DNA from: a virus | Length of the DNA: 31,591 nt | Reading direction: 5' to 3' (one strand) | IMG/VR virus record: IMGVR_UViG_3300030060_006403 | Location: 1 to 31,591 of that record | Shown here: positions 1 through 9,046 of the stretch, in pieces | How the letters are laid out: each line of letters begins with the position of its first letter | How positions within the stretch are numbered: position 1 is the first letter of the stretch | The notes under the pieces: generated by a model | What the model saw: only the letters and a program-made list of their open reading frames with translations | What the model was told of the DNA's origin: nothing | Database searches by the model: none | Program-made: the position numbers and the translations under genes

Positions 1-54
1 CCTTTGACTCCTTGCAGTTATATAATCATTGGCATCTTGTCTAGTTATTGCCAT
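1..54 (-). CDS. 5' fragment of the small gene that is complete at 30835-31062
   Basis: The minus strand encodes 18 codons beginning MAITRQDANDYITARSQR and then runs off the window edge. The bases are identical to the start of the gene at 30835-31062, including the AGGAG ribosome site just upstream. It is therefore the cut end of that same gene if the molecule is circular, not a separate gene. The alternative is the start of a second tandem copy. No function is recognised. Confidence 0.8.
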   Translation of the reverse strand, partial: MAITRQDANDYITARSQR

Positions 55-583
55 TTTAATCTCCTATTGCTAAAGGTTGTAAAGTTGCACTAATGTTTAT
101 GGCTGATCCACCACTATCAACTGCCTTGATTACCATACCTGCAACAGAAATTGTGAATCCGTTATTTTCTATGGTATCAACAACAGCTATGCCTCCATTG
201 TCTACACCTATAATTCCAGTAAATCTTGTAGAATAACTTCCACCACGTCTGACTGCATTAAATAAGTATGTGCCATCACCGGTATTATCGGATGGGGCTG
301 TATTTGTGAGGTCGAAAACTTCCGTAGCACTTGTGCCTAAATTCACATCAGCATGTAATGTTCCAATATTCATACCTTGTCCAATAGTAATTGCATCACT
401 TTGGTCAATTAGTAATCTTTCAGCACCTCCAGTTTCAAATGATAAAGTAGTGCTGTTTAATGCAGTAAATTTATTTTTATTTCCACCACCTCCACTATAC
501 TCAGCAGATGTCATTGAAAATACAGAGGCAGGTTGAGATGAATCCGTAAAAGTAATATGTTGAACTGCATCTGCACCAGAAAA
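1..583. repeat. Left copy of an imperfect terminal direct repeat (pair 31009-31591)
   Basis: Bases 1-583 align without gaps to 31009-31591 (offset 31008). I count 37 mismatches, all between about 92 and 503. The outer 91 and 80 bases are identical. The repeat holds the start of a small gene and the C-terminal part of the fibre gene. Within the compared 152 codons only four residues differ, so nearly all changes are silent. The pattern fits two strain variants of one locus at the join of a circular or permuted genome better than a true gene duplication. Confidence 0.9.
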
Positions 584-3319
584 TGTAATTGGTTGAAATG
601 TTGTTGTTGTGGTTCCATCAATCACTAATTTTTCTGCATTGTTAGCATCAAAATGAATTTCATTTGCAGTTTCAAAATCAATCTTTGTTTCAGCATCCTC
701 ACCAATAACTATATCAGTTGCAAGTAATGATGTGATTGTTGTTTGTGAGGCATTGATTGAAAAATCAATATTATCATTAGATGTGTCATAGGTTACTGTT
801 ATACCACTTTCAGTATTGCTTGAAAGCATATTTGTGCCAACTGTATCTCTTATAAATGTTCCTAATGCAACACCATCTATTGTAACAGCATCGGCTTCAA
901 GTGTTCCATCGACATCCACATCACCACTAATATCTAAACTACTTGCCTCAATTTCTCCTGATGTTTTAAAAATGACATTATCTCCACCATCAACCTCAAA
1001 GATTATTTGATTATCAGTACCGAATTTGATTCTGTTATCAGCATCTCTACCAATTTCTAAACTACTATTTACAAGAGATGTAATGCTTGTCATTGAGGCA
1101 TCAATTTCTAAATCGATGGTATTGTCTGCATCTTGATAAGTTGCTGTGATCCCAGTTTCAGTATTGGAACTGAACATGGCTCCAGTTGTATCAGAAATAG
1201 TTTCTGCTAAAGTAACACCTGCTATTGTGATAGCATCTGCCTCAAGTGTTCCATTGATGTGAGCATCTTTGAATTGTAAACTATCACTACCTAGATCTAT
1301 ATCATTATCTGTTACTGGTAATAATGCTCCATCTTGTAATTTTATTTGGTCTGCTCCTGATGCTCTAAAAATAATATTATTATCGGTTGCAAAATCGATG
1401 TCATTGTCTGCATCTCTACCGATCACTAAACTTGTGTTTGTGATGGAGGTAATTGTTGTCTGTGAGGCATCGATTGCTAGATCTATTGTGTTATCTCCAT
1501 CTTCATACGTTGCTGTAATTCCAGTTTCTGTGTTGGAGGAAAACATAGCACCAGTTGTGTCTGATATTGTTTCTGCTAATGTTACCCCACCGATTGTTAA
1601 AGCATCGGTTTCTAATGTGCCATCAATATCGGCATCACCTGAAATATCTAAAGAACCTGCATCTAATTCACCAGTTATTGTAAAATTTCTGATTCCAGTA
1701 TAATCTTTATTAGAATCTAGTATAACTGCTTTTGATGCTATTGCAGTTCCGACAGCAGTTGATCCTAAATCAAGAGCATTTATTTCTCCCACCACAACTG
1801 TTGCACCATCAAGAATATTTAATTCTTCAGGTGTTGAAGTGATCTGTGTGGTACTTGCAACTGCTAAAACTGGTAGAGTTCCTGATTGATTAGGAAGATT
1901 GATCGTTCTGTCTGCTGTTGGATCAATAATTGTTAAAGTGGATTCGTGAGCATCAGCAGTAGCACCCTCAAATATAATCGCATTTGATGCCTCCATTGTA
2001 ACCGTATCAACAGTTGTTGTTGTTCCTGCAACAGATAAATTAGGAACTAAAAGAGTTCCTGAACTTGGATTATATCGTAATGCTCCAGTATCATCTAATA
2101 GTGCATTGGATTCATCGTGAAATACAACTGGAAAGTTTGTGTTTGCTGTGCTGTCTGTAACTGTTGTTGTTGCTGATAAAGTTGCATTAGAAACAGTTGT
2201 TCCTGCTATGACAGATGATAACGAACTACCATTGACCGTGATTGCATCTGCTTCGAGCGTTCCATCAATATCTGCATCTCCACTTACATCCAATGAACCT
2301 GCATCAAGTTCGCCAGTGAGTGTGATATTTCTAAAAGATGCCACATCTTTATTTGCATCTACTGTTACTGTTTTACTTGCAACAACTGTTCCCACAGCAG
2401 ATCCAGTATCATTATAATTGAGTTCAGATGCTGTTGCTGTAACTCCATCTAAAATATTTAATTCAGATGCTGTGCTTGTAACATTTGTTCCACCTATATC
2501 AAGCGTGGTTACACTTATCTCTCCTGCTATGGTTGCTATACCATCTGCTAAAGTAATTAGATCTGTGTCATCTGTGTGACCGATTGTAGATCCATTTATA
2601 TTTATATTATCGATGACTGCTTGAGTAACAGCACTATTTGTTCCAAGAGTTACTCCATCAACTGAACCACCATCAATATCAGGACTGTTAATATCAGGGC
2701 TAGTTAAAGTTTTATTTGTTAAAGTATCAGTTGTAGCACGACCAACTAAAGTATCTGTTGCATCAGGTAATGTGATGGTTCTGTCTGCACTTGGATCACC
2801 TGCTGATAAAGTTAATTCATTGGCATCACTAGATGATCCCTCAAAAACTAAACTCCCAGTAATAGTACCACCAAAAGCAATAGTATCACTTGTAGCATCA
2901 CCAAGTGTTATTGTTCCTCCATTAAAAGTAGTAGTTCCAGTTACAGTTAGATTTCCTCCAACAGAGGCATTTCCTGTTACTGTTAAATTATCTGCTATGG
3001 TAGTTTCAGATGTAGTATGTCCAATGGTTACAGCGATTCCTGATGTTTCAGTTGCAATCTTTAAAGTGCCAGTAGAATTAGTGATGAATGAGTTAGATCC
3101 ATCATGATAAATCTGAAGATCAGTTCCAGTTCCTAATTTAATAGTCTTACTATCCTCTAATTCTATACCTCCAGTAGATAATTTTAATCCACTAGCAGTT
3201 CCATCTCCATCATAAAGCACAAGTGCTGTGCTTGATAAACCACCGTCATCTCCAGTATGAATTAATTGAACATAACTATCTGCGATTCTTTGATTTGTTA
3301 AATTAGTTACCGATGCCAT
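56..3319 (-). CDS. Large repeat-rich phage tail fibre-like protein (1087 aa)
   Basis: The protein is rich in Thr, Ser, Asp, Gly and Ile with almost no Cys, as is typical of beta-structured trimeric phage fibres. Internal repeats are clear. A block with TGELDAGSLDISGDADIDG occurs near residues 335, 549 and (diverged) 787. A longer unit with AETISDTTGAMFSSNTETG, or a diverged form of it, starts near 577, 701 and 816, each followed by an IGRDAD-like strand. ADRTITLP-like motifs lie near 179 and 469. The C-terminal 150 residues are not repetitive and may form the tip or trimerisation domain. The start is set by AGGAG seven bases before ATG. It lies downstream of the coat gene, in the structural region. 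A receptor-binding or virion surface role is inferred from composition and position; no known tip domain is recognised. Confidence 0.7.
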   Translation of the reverse strand: MASVTNLTNQRIADSYVQLIHTGDDGGLSSTALVLYDGDGTASGLKLSTGGIELEDSKTIKLGTGTDLQIYHDGSNSFITNSTGTLKIATETSGIAVTIGHTTSETTIADNLTVTGNASVGGNLTVTGTTTFNGGTITLGDATSDTIAFGGTITGSLVFEGSSSDANELTLSAGDPSADRTITLPDATDTLVGRATTDTLTNKTLTSPDINSPDIDGGSVDGVTLGTNSAVTQAVIDNININGSTIGHTDDTDLITLADGIATIAGEISVTTLDIGGTNVTSTASELNILDGVTATASELNYNDTGSAVGTVVASKTVTVDANKDVASFRNITLTGELDAGSLDVSGDADIDGTLEADAITVNGSSLSSVIAGTTVSNATLSATTTVTDSTANTNFPVVFHDESNALLDDTGALRYNPSSGTLLVPNLSVAGTTTTVDTVTMEASNAIIFEGATADAHESTLTIIDPTADRTINLPNQSGTLPVLAVASTTQITSTPEELNILDGATVVVGEINALDLGSTAVGTAIASKAVILDSNKDYTGIRNFTITGELDAGSLDISGDADIDGTLETDALTIGGVTLAETISDTTGAMFSSNTETGITATYEDGDNTIDLAIDASQTTITSITNTSLVIGRDADNDIDFATDNNIIFRASGADQIKLQDGALLPVTDNDIDLGSDSLQFKDAHINGTLEADAITIAGVTLAETISDTTGAMFSSNTETGITATYQDADNTIDLEIDASMTSITSLVNSSLEIGRDADNRIKFGTDNQIIFEVDGGDNVIFKTSGEIEASSLDISGDVDVDGTLEADAVTIDGVALGTFIRDTVGTNMLSSNTESGITVTYDTSNDNIDFSINASQTTITSLLATDIVIGEDAETKIDFETANEIHFDANNAEKLVIDGTTTTTFQPITFSGADAVQHITFTDSSQPASVFSMTSAEYSGGGGNKNKFTALNSTTLSFETGGAERLLIDQSDAITIGQGMNIGTLHADVNLGTSATEVFDLTNTAPSDNTGDGTYLFNAVRRGGSYSTRFTGIIGVDNGGIAVVDTIENNGFTISVAGMVIKAVDSGGSAINISATLQPLAIGD

Positions 3320-3328
3320 TTTATACTC

Positions 3329-3526
3329 CTAATTAGTATCGAAACTCCCTTTTTTATATTCTTCTTCATAAAAGTCTTTGCCAAAACGTGTTTGAACCCT
3401 GCTAATAAGCCCTCTAACGTCTTTACTTTTGCATTGTGGACATTCACTTGCCTTGTACCCAGAAACGTCCATAAAACGCTCAAAAACGATTTTACATTTA
3501 TTGCATTGAAACTCGTAGATCGGCAT
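3329..3526 (-). CDS. FmdB-type zinc ribbon small protein (65 aa)
   Basis: The N-terminus MPIYEFQCNKCKIVFE and the two CxxC pairs (C8/C11 and C29/C32) match the FmdB-type zinc ribbon family. These are short single-ribbon proteins of bacteria and phages whose precise role is poorly known. The ATG overlaps the previous stop as TAATG, so translation is probably coupled. It sits between the coat gene and the fibre gene. A role in virion assembly or late gene control is only a guess from position. The family call is fairly secure. Confidence 0.8.
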   Translation of the reverse strand: MPIYEFQCNKCKIVFERFMDVSGYKASECPQCKSKDVRGLISRVQTRFGKDFYEEEYKKGSFDTN

Positions 3527-3732
3527 TACTTTTTACCTTTTTTTGGTTTAGGTGGCTTTGGATGTTTTTTAGGTTTTGGTTCATCACAAGAAACCACAGC
3601 ACCTGCAACACATTCACATCCATCTTCATCGCATAATTCATAGCCATTATCTTTATACTCTTGAATACGTTCTTCTGATGGATTCCATTTACCAATGACC
3701 CTGCCATCTTTTTTAAAATATTTCCATTCCAT
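3526..3732 (-). CDS. Small hypothetical protein with Pro/Lys-rich tail (68 aa)
   Basis: No family is recognised. The N-terminal half is charged (MEWKYFKKDGRVIGKW). Four cysteines lie in the middle (CDEDGCECVAGAVVSC), and the last 18 residues are nearly all Pro and Lys. The start has a strong AAAGGAG eight bases upstream. It is the first gene after the coat gene, beyond a strong hairpin, and it couples to the zinc ribbon gene through TAATG. The Cys cluster could bind metal. The basic tail could contact nucleic acid or the capsid. Both are speculation. Confidence 0.7.
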   Translation of the reverse strand: MEWKYFKKDGRVIGKWNPSEERIQEYKDNGYELCDEDGCECVAGAVVSCDEPKPKKHPKPPKPKKGKK

Positions 3733-3745
3733 ATAAATCTCCTTT

Positions 3746-3780
3746 TGAGTATTGAGGGTGGAAACCCACCCTCTTACTCA
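3746..3780 (-). other. Strong hairpin just downstream of the coat gene
   Basis: GAGGGTGG (3754-3761) pairs with CCACCCTC (3766-3773) around a four-base loop. An outer TGAGT/ACTCA pair extends the stem. There is no U tract on either strand, so it is not a classic intrinsic terminator. Its place directly after the coat gene fits a 3' end that stabilises or tapers the highly needed coat message. Confidence 0.55.
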
Positions 3781-3793
3781 TTATCATCCAGTT

Positions 3794-4657
3794 TTAAGGA
3801 TTGTTAAAGTTCACAACAGGTAATGCTGTTGAACTTGCACTGTGTGAAAGTGTTGCACCGAAAAGTGAATCGACTACGATACTTGTTGCCAAGTAATCGA
3901 TGTCATAAGATTCTTGTACTCTTGGAGCTAATTGTGATGCATAGTAAACACCACTTCTTTTGAAGATACATGCTGTTTCATCACCAGTTCCACCATCATC
4001 ATCAAAGTCTGTTGATGCAAAGACTGGGATTCCATACACATTACCTAGTTCACCACTAGCATTCGGATTGACTGCATCTCCTCTTCTACTTGCATCAGAA
4101 AAATCTTGCAATGATAGAAGACTTGAAAAGAATGCAGGAGAGGCATATAAATATGTATCTCCATCTGTGTAACTATGTCCTGCATCTAACAACTTTTGTA
4201 GACCTGATCTAACAAGTGCTGTTGTTGCTGTATTATCTGCTGATAAAGTTACATCGTTTCCTGTTGCTGATTGGAGTACATCAACTGCAATATAGTTCTC
4301 TATTTTCTTTGCAATTGCATATCCCATTGATCTAGCGTACATGCTGAATAGATCAGGGTTAGATTGTACTCTAACTAAATCACCTATTCGCTTAGCTTCA
4401 TAAACGTGTTGATTGACGGTGAGTTGAATTTCGCCATCTGTATTTGCACCATAACTAACTGCCGAACCTGAACTTAATGTTGATGCTGTTTCTTCAGACA
4501 CTTTAGGAATATGTAATATATCTCCATTTGGTGCTGATGCAGAAAGATCAGTTACTTGATTTACAAGTCTGAACTCTCTTTCAGCATAGTCTAAGATTGC
4601 CTCTGACCACAGCTCTGGGATAAATACGGCACTTGTGCTAGTTGTTACCTCTGCCAT
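3794..4657 (-). CDS. Major capsid (coat) protein (287 aa)
   Basis: The protein follows the scaffold-like gene and precedes the virion accessory genes, the usual coat position. The N-terminal pattern (FIPELWSEAILDYAEREF, then a segment with VYEAKRIGDLVRVQSN) and a mixed alpha/beta composition with no Cys-rich or membrane segments resemble phage coat proteins of the HK97-fold group. A glycine and aspartate-rich loop (TDFDDDGGTGDE) lies near residue 215, and an Ala/Ser/Thr-rich C-terminus follows. AGAGGT lies before ATG. There is no obvious N-terminal delta domain, which agrees with scaffold being a separate protein. I am sure of the role from context; subfamily is unassigned. Confidence 0.85.
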   Translation of the reverse strand: MAEVTTSTSAVFIPELWSEAILDYAEREFRLVNQVTDLSASAPNGDILHIPKVSEETASTLSSGSAVSYGANTDGEIQLTVNQHVYEAKRIGDLVRVQSNPDLFSMYARSMGYAIAKKIENYIAVDVLQSATGNDVTLSADNTATTALVRSGLQKLLDAGHSYTDGDTYLYASPAFFSSLLSLQDFSDASRRGDAVNPNASGELGNVYGIPVFASTDFDDDGGTGDETACIFKRSGVYYASQLAPRVQESYDIDYLATSIVVDSLFGATLSHSASSTALPVVNFNNP

Positions 4658-4662
4658 TTTAA

Positions 4663-5196
4663 TTACCTCTTATTTCTATAACTTGCAATGATACCCTGCC
4701 AGTTCTCTCGTTTCTCTTTTTGATTCATATCAGTCATCCTCTTGGATGGAGTAGTTGAGATTCCTGCAACTGAACTTTCGGTTCTTGCAACTTTCTGTTT
4801 TAATAGTTTATTGTGGACTTTACGTAATGCAGGTGTTGGTAAATCCTTAAAGTCATCCTGATCATCTTCAGGAAAGTCAGATAGCAGTTCTGCTCTGATT
4901 TGTTGTTCGGTTTGTTGGAATTGTTCTACAATAGGTTCAAGTTGAGAGATTTTGTTTGCACGTTCCTCTGCAAGTTCTTTCCATTGTTGATTTTCTTCCA
5001 TCTGTTTCTGCCGATCATTTTCGAGTTGTTTCTGAAGTTTTTCTAACTTCTGTTCTGCTTTCTGTGATCTTTGTCTGTACTTTTTGCTTTCTGCTATTAT
5101 ATCAGACACATTGATGTCTCCAGTAGCTGACTCCTTTTCTACTGGCTCTGTTACTTGGTTCTCCTGAACCTCAACTGATTGTTGCTCTTCGGACAT
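4663..5196 (-). CDS. Capsid scaffolding protein (177 aa)
   Basis: The acidic, Gln/Glu/Lys-rich protein has a long predicted coiled coil (about residues 35-105, counted from this start), then an acidic stretch (SDFPEDDQDDFKDLP) and a basic C-terminus. This is the usual design of phage scaffolds, in which the basic end binds coat protein. It sits directly upstream of the coat gene. I chose the ATG at 5196 because AAGGAGG lies just before it. An in-frame ATG at 5232 would overlap the previous gene by eight bases but lacks a good ribosome site. Scaffold is expected to leave or be degraded before DNA packaging. Confidence 0.75.
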   Translation of the reverse strand: MSEEQQSVEVQENQVTEPVEKESATGDINVSDIIAESKKYRQRSQKAEQKLEKLQKQLENDRQKQMEENQQWKELAEERANKISQLEPIVEQFQQTEQQIRAELLSDFPEDDQDDFKDLPTPALRKVHNKLLKQKVARTESSVAGISTTPSKRMTDMNQKEKRENWQGIIASYRNKR

Positions 5197-5224
5197 ACTG
5201 CCCTCCTTATTGATTAAGTCTTTG

Positions 5225-5698
5225 CTAACCAACTCTTATATTGACTGGTTTGCTAGTATATTCTTTTATATTCTTTTCAATTCTTTTCATAAAAAATTTT
5301 GCTATTCGATCACGGTTTTTTTTGCTTAAATCATAGAGATCATATCCATGTCTGTTTGCATTACCCTCAACAATCTGTCCTCTTGCAAAAACCAGTTTGA
5401 AACCATCAACAAGGTTTTTAACATTGATCCTTCTTAAGGTTTCTCCAGTTAATCTCATATTAACATTATTGACTTTTGTGTTTGTTGATTTACCTCTGAA
5501 TGCTTTTAATTTTGTTTTATTAACACCAGTCATAGCATTTGATTTATATCTTCTGTAAGTCTTGCTTTTATATTTAAAGTTTTGTCTATTGTTTTGAAAG
5601 ATTCCCTTATCTGCATCTTCTATGATCCTGGACTTTGCAAGTTCTCCTGCTTTCTTAAAAATATTTCTTGGTATTTTATGGATGTCTTGGTTTCTCAT
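5225..5698 (-). CDS. Basic head/tail morphogenesis protein, family uncertain (157 aa)
   Basis: This Lys/Arg-rich protein sits between the MuF-like gene and the scaffold. A middle segment (MRLTGETLRRINVKNLVDG) and a helical end (RIAKFFMKRIEKNIKEY) faintly recall phage virion morphogenesis or gp10-like tail completion proteins, in which a target chain is followed by a C-terminal helix. That is an impression, not a firm match. The ATG overlaps the previous stop as ATGA, so it is co-translated with the MuF-like protein. A structural or assembly role is likely from context. Confidence 0.6.
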   Translation of the reverse strand: MRNQDIHKIPRNIFKKAGELAKSRIIEDADKGIFQNNRQNFKYKSKTYRRYKSNAMTGVNKTKLKAFRGKSTNTKVNNVNMRLTGETLRRINVKNLVDGFKLVFARGQIVEGNANRHGYDLYDLSKKNRDRIAKFFMKRIEKNIKEYTSKPVNIRVG

Positions 5699-6390
5699 AT
5701 AACAACCCAGTCATGCCTACAATTAAATCCACCTCTATCATCGAATCCAACTGGTAGATCAAATATTTCCTCCATTGTATATCCCTCAGAATTTTGACCA
5801 TCCTCTAACACTTGTCTGCAACTATCTCTTGTTTTTCCATCTAAAACACCCACATATCTATACCTTGTTTGAGGTTCATCTGCGAATGCCTGAAACGTTG
5901 CTGAATTGCTAAATTTTGCAAATGAATCATTAACAATAAGGTTTAGATTAGCACTTGTAAGTTCTGTGCCAAGTGTGGCTGTTAAACGATCCACAATCTG
6001 TCTGCCTGATTCTCCTGCAATAATACCTCTTAATAATTCTGATTTATATCTGCTTGAGAAATCTCTTGCTCTTCCTAATAATGTTCCTGCATCCAATTCT
6101 TTTATCAGTTCAAGATTCTGTGCTGTTGCTACTTGAACTTGCAATCCTCTAGATCTTGCCTGATTAAATACTTTTGTTGCCACGTCATCATATTCATTCA
6201 TTAAATCAGTTAAAGCATCACTATAACCAAGTCTGTTTAACTCCTGAAAAAAATCTAATTCTCTAGCAATGATTGTAAGTTCCTGATCACTTAATCTTGC
6301 TAATCTTGATGCAAGAGTTGGCAGTTGATCGTTGAGTTTATTTTGGATTCCACCTAATGCACTCATAAAATTTTCTGCTCCATTAGCCAT
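5695..6390 (-). CDS. MuF-like minor head protein (231 aa)
   Basis: The C-terminal 60 residues carry the pattern of the phage Mu F/SPP1 gp7 head morphogenesis domain: YVGVLDGKTRDSC near 179-191, a conserved G, then GGFNCRHDW near 220-228. The N-terminal 150 residues are helical. The gene overlaps the portal gene by eight bases, and the portal-MuF order is the standard one. Family members are few-copy proteins inside the head near the portal and help assembly or DNA ejection. No toxin or enzyme domain is fused to it, unlike some MuF proteins. Confidence 0.8.
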   Translation of the reverse strand: MANGAENFMSALGGIQNKLNDQLPTLASRLARLSDQELTIIARELDFFQELNRLGYSDALTDLMNEYDDVATKVFNQARSRGLQVQVATAQNLELIKELDAGTLLGRARDFSSRYKSELLRGIIAGESGRQIVDRLTATLGTELTSANLNLIVNDSFAKFSNSATFQAFADEPQTRYRYVGVLDGKTRDSCRQVLEDGQNSEGYTMEEIFDLPVGFDDRGGFNCRHDWVVI

Positions 6391-7699
6391 TTTGTACTAA
6401 TCTTTCAACTAATGTTTGTGCTTGTGGTTGTTCAGGTTGAGCATCTTGCTGAACCTCTTCCATTGCTTGATCTATTTGTTCATCTGTAAAATCAGGATTG
6501 TAATGCCTGAACCAATCTTTTTTAGATGCTAATCCATTATCCCATTTCCACAACCATTCCTCACGTTCTTGCTGTGGACTTGCAGGGATATGTGGTTCAC
6601 TAAAATCAACTGAGTACTCATCATTAATATTTATATTATTTGTTTCTAGTATTGTTTTATCTAGTTGAAATCTTTGTTTCTCAAATTTCCTGAACCTTTC
6701 AAAGTCAGCCATGACTGCCTCAGTTAGATCCACCTCCATAATTCTTTGATGCTCTCCTGATGTGCTTGATGTATCATCTCCCCATTTCATTTTCAGGTGC
6801 ATCGCATCTGCTGTGGTTTCAATAATAAATTTCATGTTAGATCTAATTTCTGATAATGATCCTGATGGACTTACAATAGAATAATTAGCACCTTCAGGTA
6901 AGACTAACATCTTTGACACATCCATCTTTAATCTTGTGGTTTCATCAACTCCAGTCAGGACGCTTTGGCCGAGGGATTGGTACATATTTCCAAGAGATAA
7001 CTGAGTGCCAAAAATATTATATAAAAGGTTAGCATTTGCAACCATCTTCCCTTTACCAGTTCTGATAAACTCATTACCTAGCATTGGATATAAATGACTG
7101 TAAACAATAGGAACGACACCAAATGGATTTATATCTTCATCATTCACGTGGATCACTTCACCACTTTTTTTAATTTTAAAATGAGATTCATTAGACCAAT
7201 AAACAAACTGCTGTTCTTCTGCTCTCATATCTCCATGTGAAAACAATGGATAAATAATTCCTATAGGATCAGGATTATTTTGTTTGAAGATAGGTTCAAA
7301 GTCTGTTATGATATGAGAATCAAGTCTGTCTTTATCTTCATCATAATATCGAAGAACTGCAACTGTTCCTAAAAGACCAGTCAATCTGTCCACCTCAATC
7401 ATGTCCTGATCTAGATCACCTAATCGTTCTAAATATCGGTCATCTGCTGTTCTTTCAGGTGCAGACTTATATGCGATATACCTAGCATCAATTAATTTTT
7501 TAGTAATGTTTGTGGCTAAAATAGGTGCAAATTGAAGAGCATTAGGATCAAAGTAATTCATGACCTCTTCTTCTAAATTGATGCCCTCATAATAATTCAT
7601 TATCTTAAGTCTGTCTTCATTCTCATTATAATGCGAGGTGTCAATGTAATCTTTTAAAGATTGCACTATGGTTTGTAGGGATAAATCAGGAACTAACAT
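6383..7699 (-). CDS. Portal protein (438 aa)
   Basis: Size and order (large terminase, portal, MuF protein) identify it. Sequence features fit SPP1 gp6-type portals: an N-terminal helical region, a central core with PFGVVPIVYSHLYPMLGN near residue 195, and a C-terminal helical region with acidic and Gln-rich end (QDAQPEQPQAQ). The portal forms the ring at one head vertex through which DNA is packed and leaves, and it docks the terminase and the neck proteins. The start lies just after the terminase stop with only a weak GGT-type ribosome site, suggesting coupling. Confidence 0.85.
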   Translation of the reverse strand: MLVPDLSLQTIVQSLKDYIDTSHYNENEDRLKIMNYYEGINLEEEVMNYFDPNALQFAPILATNITKKLIDARYIAYKSAPERTADDRYLERLGDLDQDMIEVDRLTGLLGTVAVLRYYDEDKDRLDSHIITDFEPIFKQNNPDPIGIIYPLFSHGDMRAEEQQFVYWSNESHFKIKKSGEVIHVNDEDINPFGVVPIVYSHLYPMLGNEFIRTGKGKMVANANLLYNIFGTQLSLGNMYQSLGQSVLTGVDETTRLKMDVSKMLVLPEGANYSIVSPSGSLSEIRSNMKFIIETTADAMHLKMKWGDDTSSTSGEHQRIMEVDLTEAVMADFERFRKFEKQRFQLDKTILETNNININDEYSVDFSEPHIPASPQQEREEWLWKWDNGLASKKDWFRHYNPDFTDEQIDQAMEEVQQDAQPEQPQAQTLVERLVQNG

Positions 7700-7705
7700 A
7701 TATTA

Positions 7706-9046
7706 TTACCATCTGCTTACTTCCAATACCTCCCTCTTCTTGATTGGAAATTTGTTAATAAAAAAATATCGGACTGCATCCATACCGTGATCATGTCTGC
7801 CATCCTTCAAAGGTTCTTCTTTCAATGCTTGGTTATCTCTTTTTTCAGGGTATCTGTAATTCTCAAAATCTTCTATGATTCCATGACAACTTTCATCAAC
7901 AAAGAGTCTTGCTTTTTTTTCAGCATTTTCAATGAATGATCTAACGAGGTCAATACCTGAAGATATATTTCTGCTGATTTTATCTGTTTTGAATTTTGGG
8001 AATATCCCATATCTTTTAAATATTTCAGTCTCTGAACTGCCTGAGATACTTTGAAACCCTGCTCCTGCAGGATCGCAGAAGTAATTCGTGGGCAGGACTG
8101 GGTGTCCTTTTTGTAAAATCTTTTGAACCAATTCCTCAGTTTTAATATTTGTTTCATGAATAATCTCATCTATAATATGAACCTGAACGTCATTATCAAC
8201 CTTGCCAACCTGAAACCAAACTGCTGATGGCATCCTGTAACCAAAGTCTACCGAACAATAGGTGTCCCATTCTTTTTTAAATGGAAACTTTCCAACATGT
8301 TTACTTCTATCAAATGGATAAACTTTACCTGCATACGATGTAAACTGTGCCTCATACTCTTGAAGATAGGTTTCTTTGGTAAGTTCGTTTTTAAGTTCAT
8401 CAATATTATCTTTAAAATATTTAGATGTGTAACTTGGATGTTGCCATGATTCCCAATCAGGAAACTCTTCTGATTGACCTCTGACATATAAATCATAGAT
8501 CCAATTAAAACCTCGTGGTGTAGATGTGAAAAGACATGTGCCTAATCTGTCTGATAAAGTTGGTCTTAAATATTGTTCCCATATTCTTTTAGGGAGTAAA
8601 GCACATTCATCAATGATCAACCAATCTAAACCCTCTCCCACAAGCGATTCAGGGCTGTCAGCAGACTTGATCCATACCTCAGAGTTATTTAAAAATTTTG
8701 CATAAAATAACTGACCACCTATAATTTTTTTAGTGATCGTTGGTAGTCTGTGTTTTAAAATGAGATTATCAAAAATCTCTCTACCAATTTTATGGGCTAA
8801 CTCATATGATGGTGCAACGATCCACCCTCTTGAATTTTCTTTAAGAATACCAAGTTCTGCCTCTCTTGATGCACTGTAAGATTTACCTGATCGTCTACCC
8901 TGAATATTAACTCTGAATCTTGCTTTAGAATTATGCACTGCCCATTGTATTGGTTCAGGTTCATATCCAATTGATTTAAAATACGCACTCTTATTCAGGC
9001 TCAGAGTGTGCTGATCTGACAATCTCATGCCACTTGTCTGATACAT
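7706..9046 (-). CDS. terL: Terminase large subunit (446 aa)
   Basis: The packaging motor ATPase and nuclease. Walker A is QGRRSGKS (49-56). Walker B with the catalytic Glu is DWLIIDE (141-147). The coupling motif TSTPR is near 174-178. The RNase H-like nuclease has Asp residues in SVDFGY (D267), FCDPAGAG (D325) and GRHDHGMDA (D419/D423). The length is usual for the family. GGAGAGGA lies before the chosen ATG; a second ATG six codons on is possible. It overlaps the small terminase gene by 56 bases, a tight arrangement. Confidence 0.95.
   Translation of the reverse strand: MYQTSGMRLSDQHTLSLNKSAYFKSIGYEPEPIQWAVHNSKARFRVNIQGRRSGKSYSASREAELGILKENSRGWIVAPSYELAHKIGREIFDNLILKHRLPTITKKIIGGQLFYAKFLNNSEVWIKSADSPESLVGEGLDWLIIDECALLPKRIWEQYLRPTLSDRLGTCLFTSTPRGFNWIYDLYVRGQSEEFPDWESWQHPSYTSKYFKDNIDELKNELTKETYLQEYEAQFTSYAGKVYPFDRSKHVGKFPFKKEWDTYCSVDFGYRMPSAVWFQVGKVDNDVQVHIIDEIIHETNIKTEELVQKILQKGHPVLPTNYFCDPAGAGFQSISGSSETEIFKRYGIFPKFKTDKISRNISSGIDLVRSFIENAEKKARLFVDESCHGIIEDFENYRYPEKRDNQALKEEPLKDGRHDHGMDAVRYFFINKFPIKKREVLEVSRW

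Noticed and set aside
270-3107. Long plus-strand open frames opposite the fibre gene
   Set aside because: They are mirror frames of a repetitive, low-stop gene, with no ribosome sites and Ser/Val-rich nonsense composition.
7873-8496. Minus-strand frames inside the large terminase gene
   Set aside because: They overlap the complete terminase in another phase; the terminase motifs prove the main frame.
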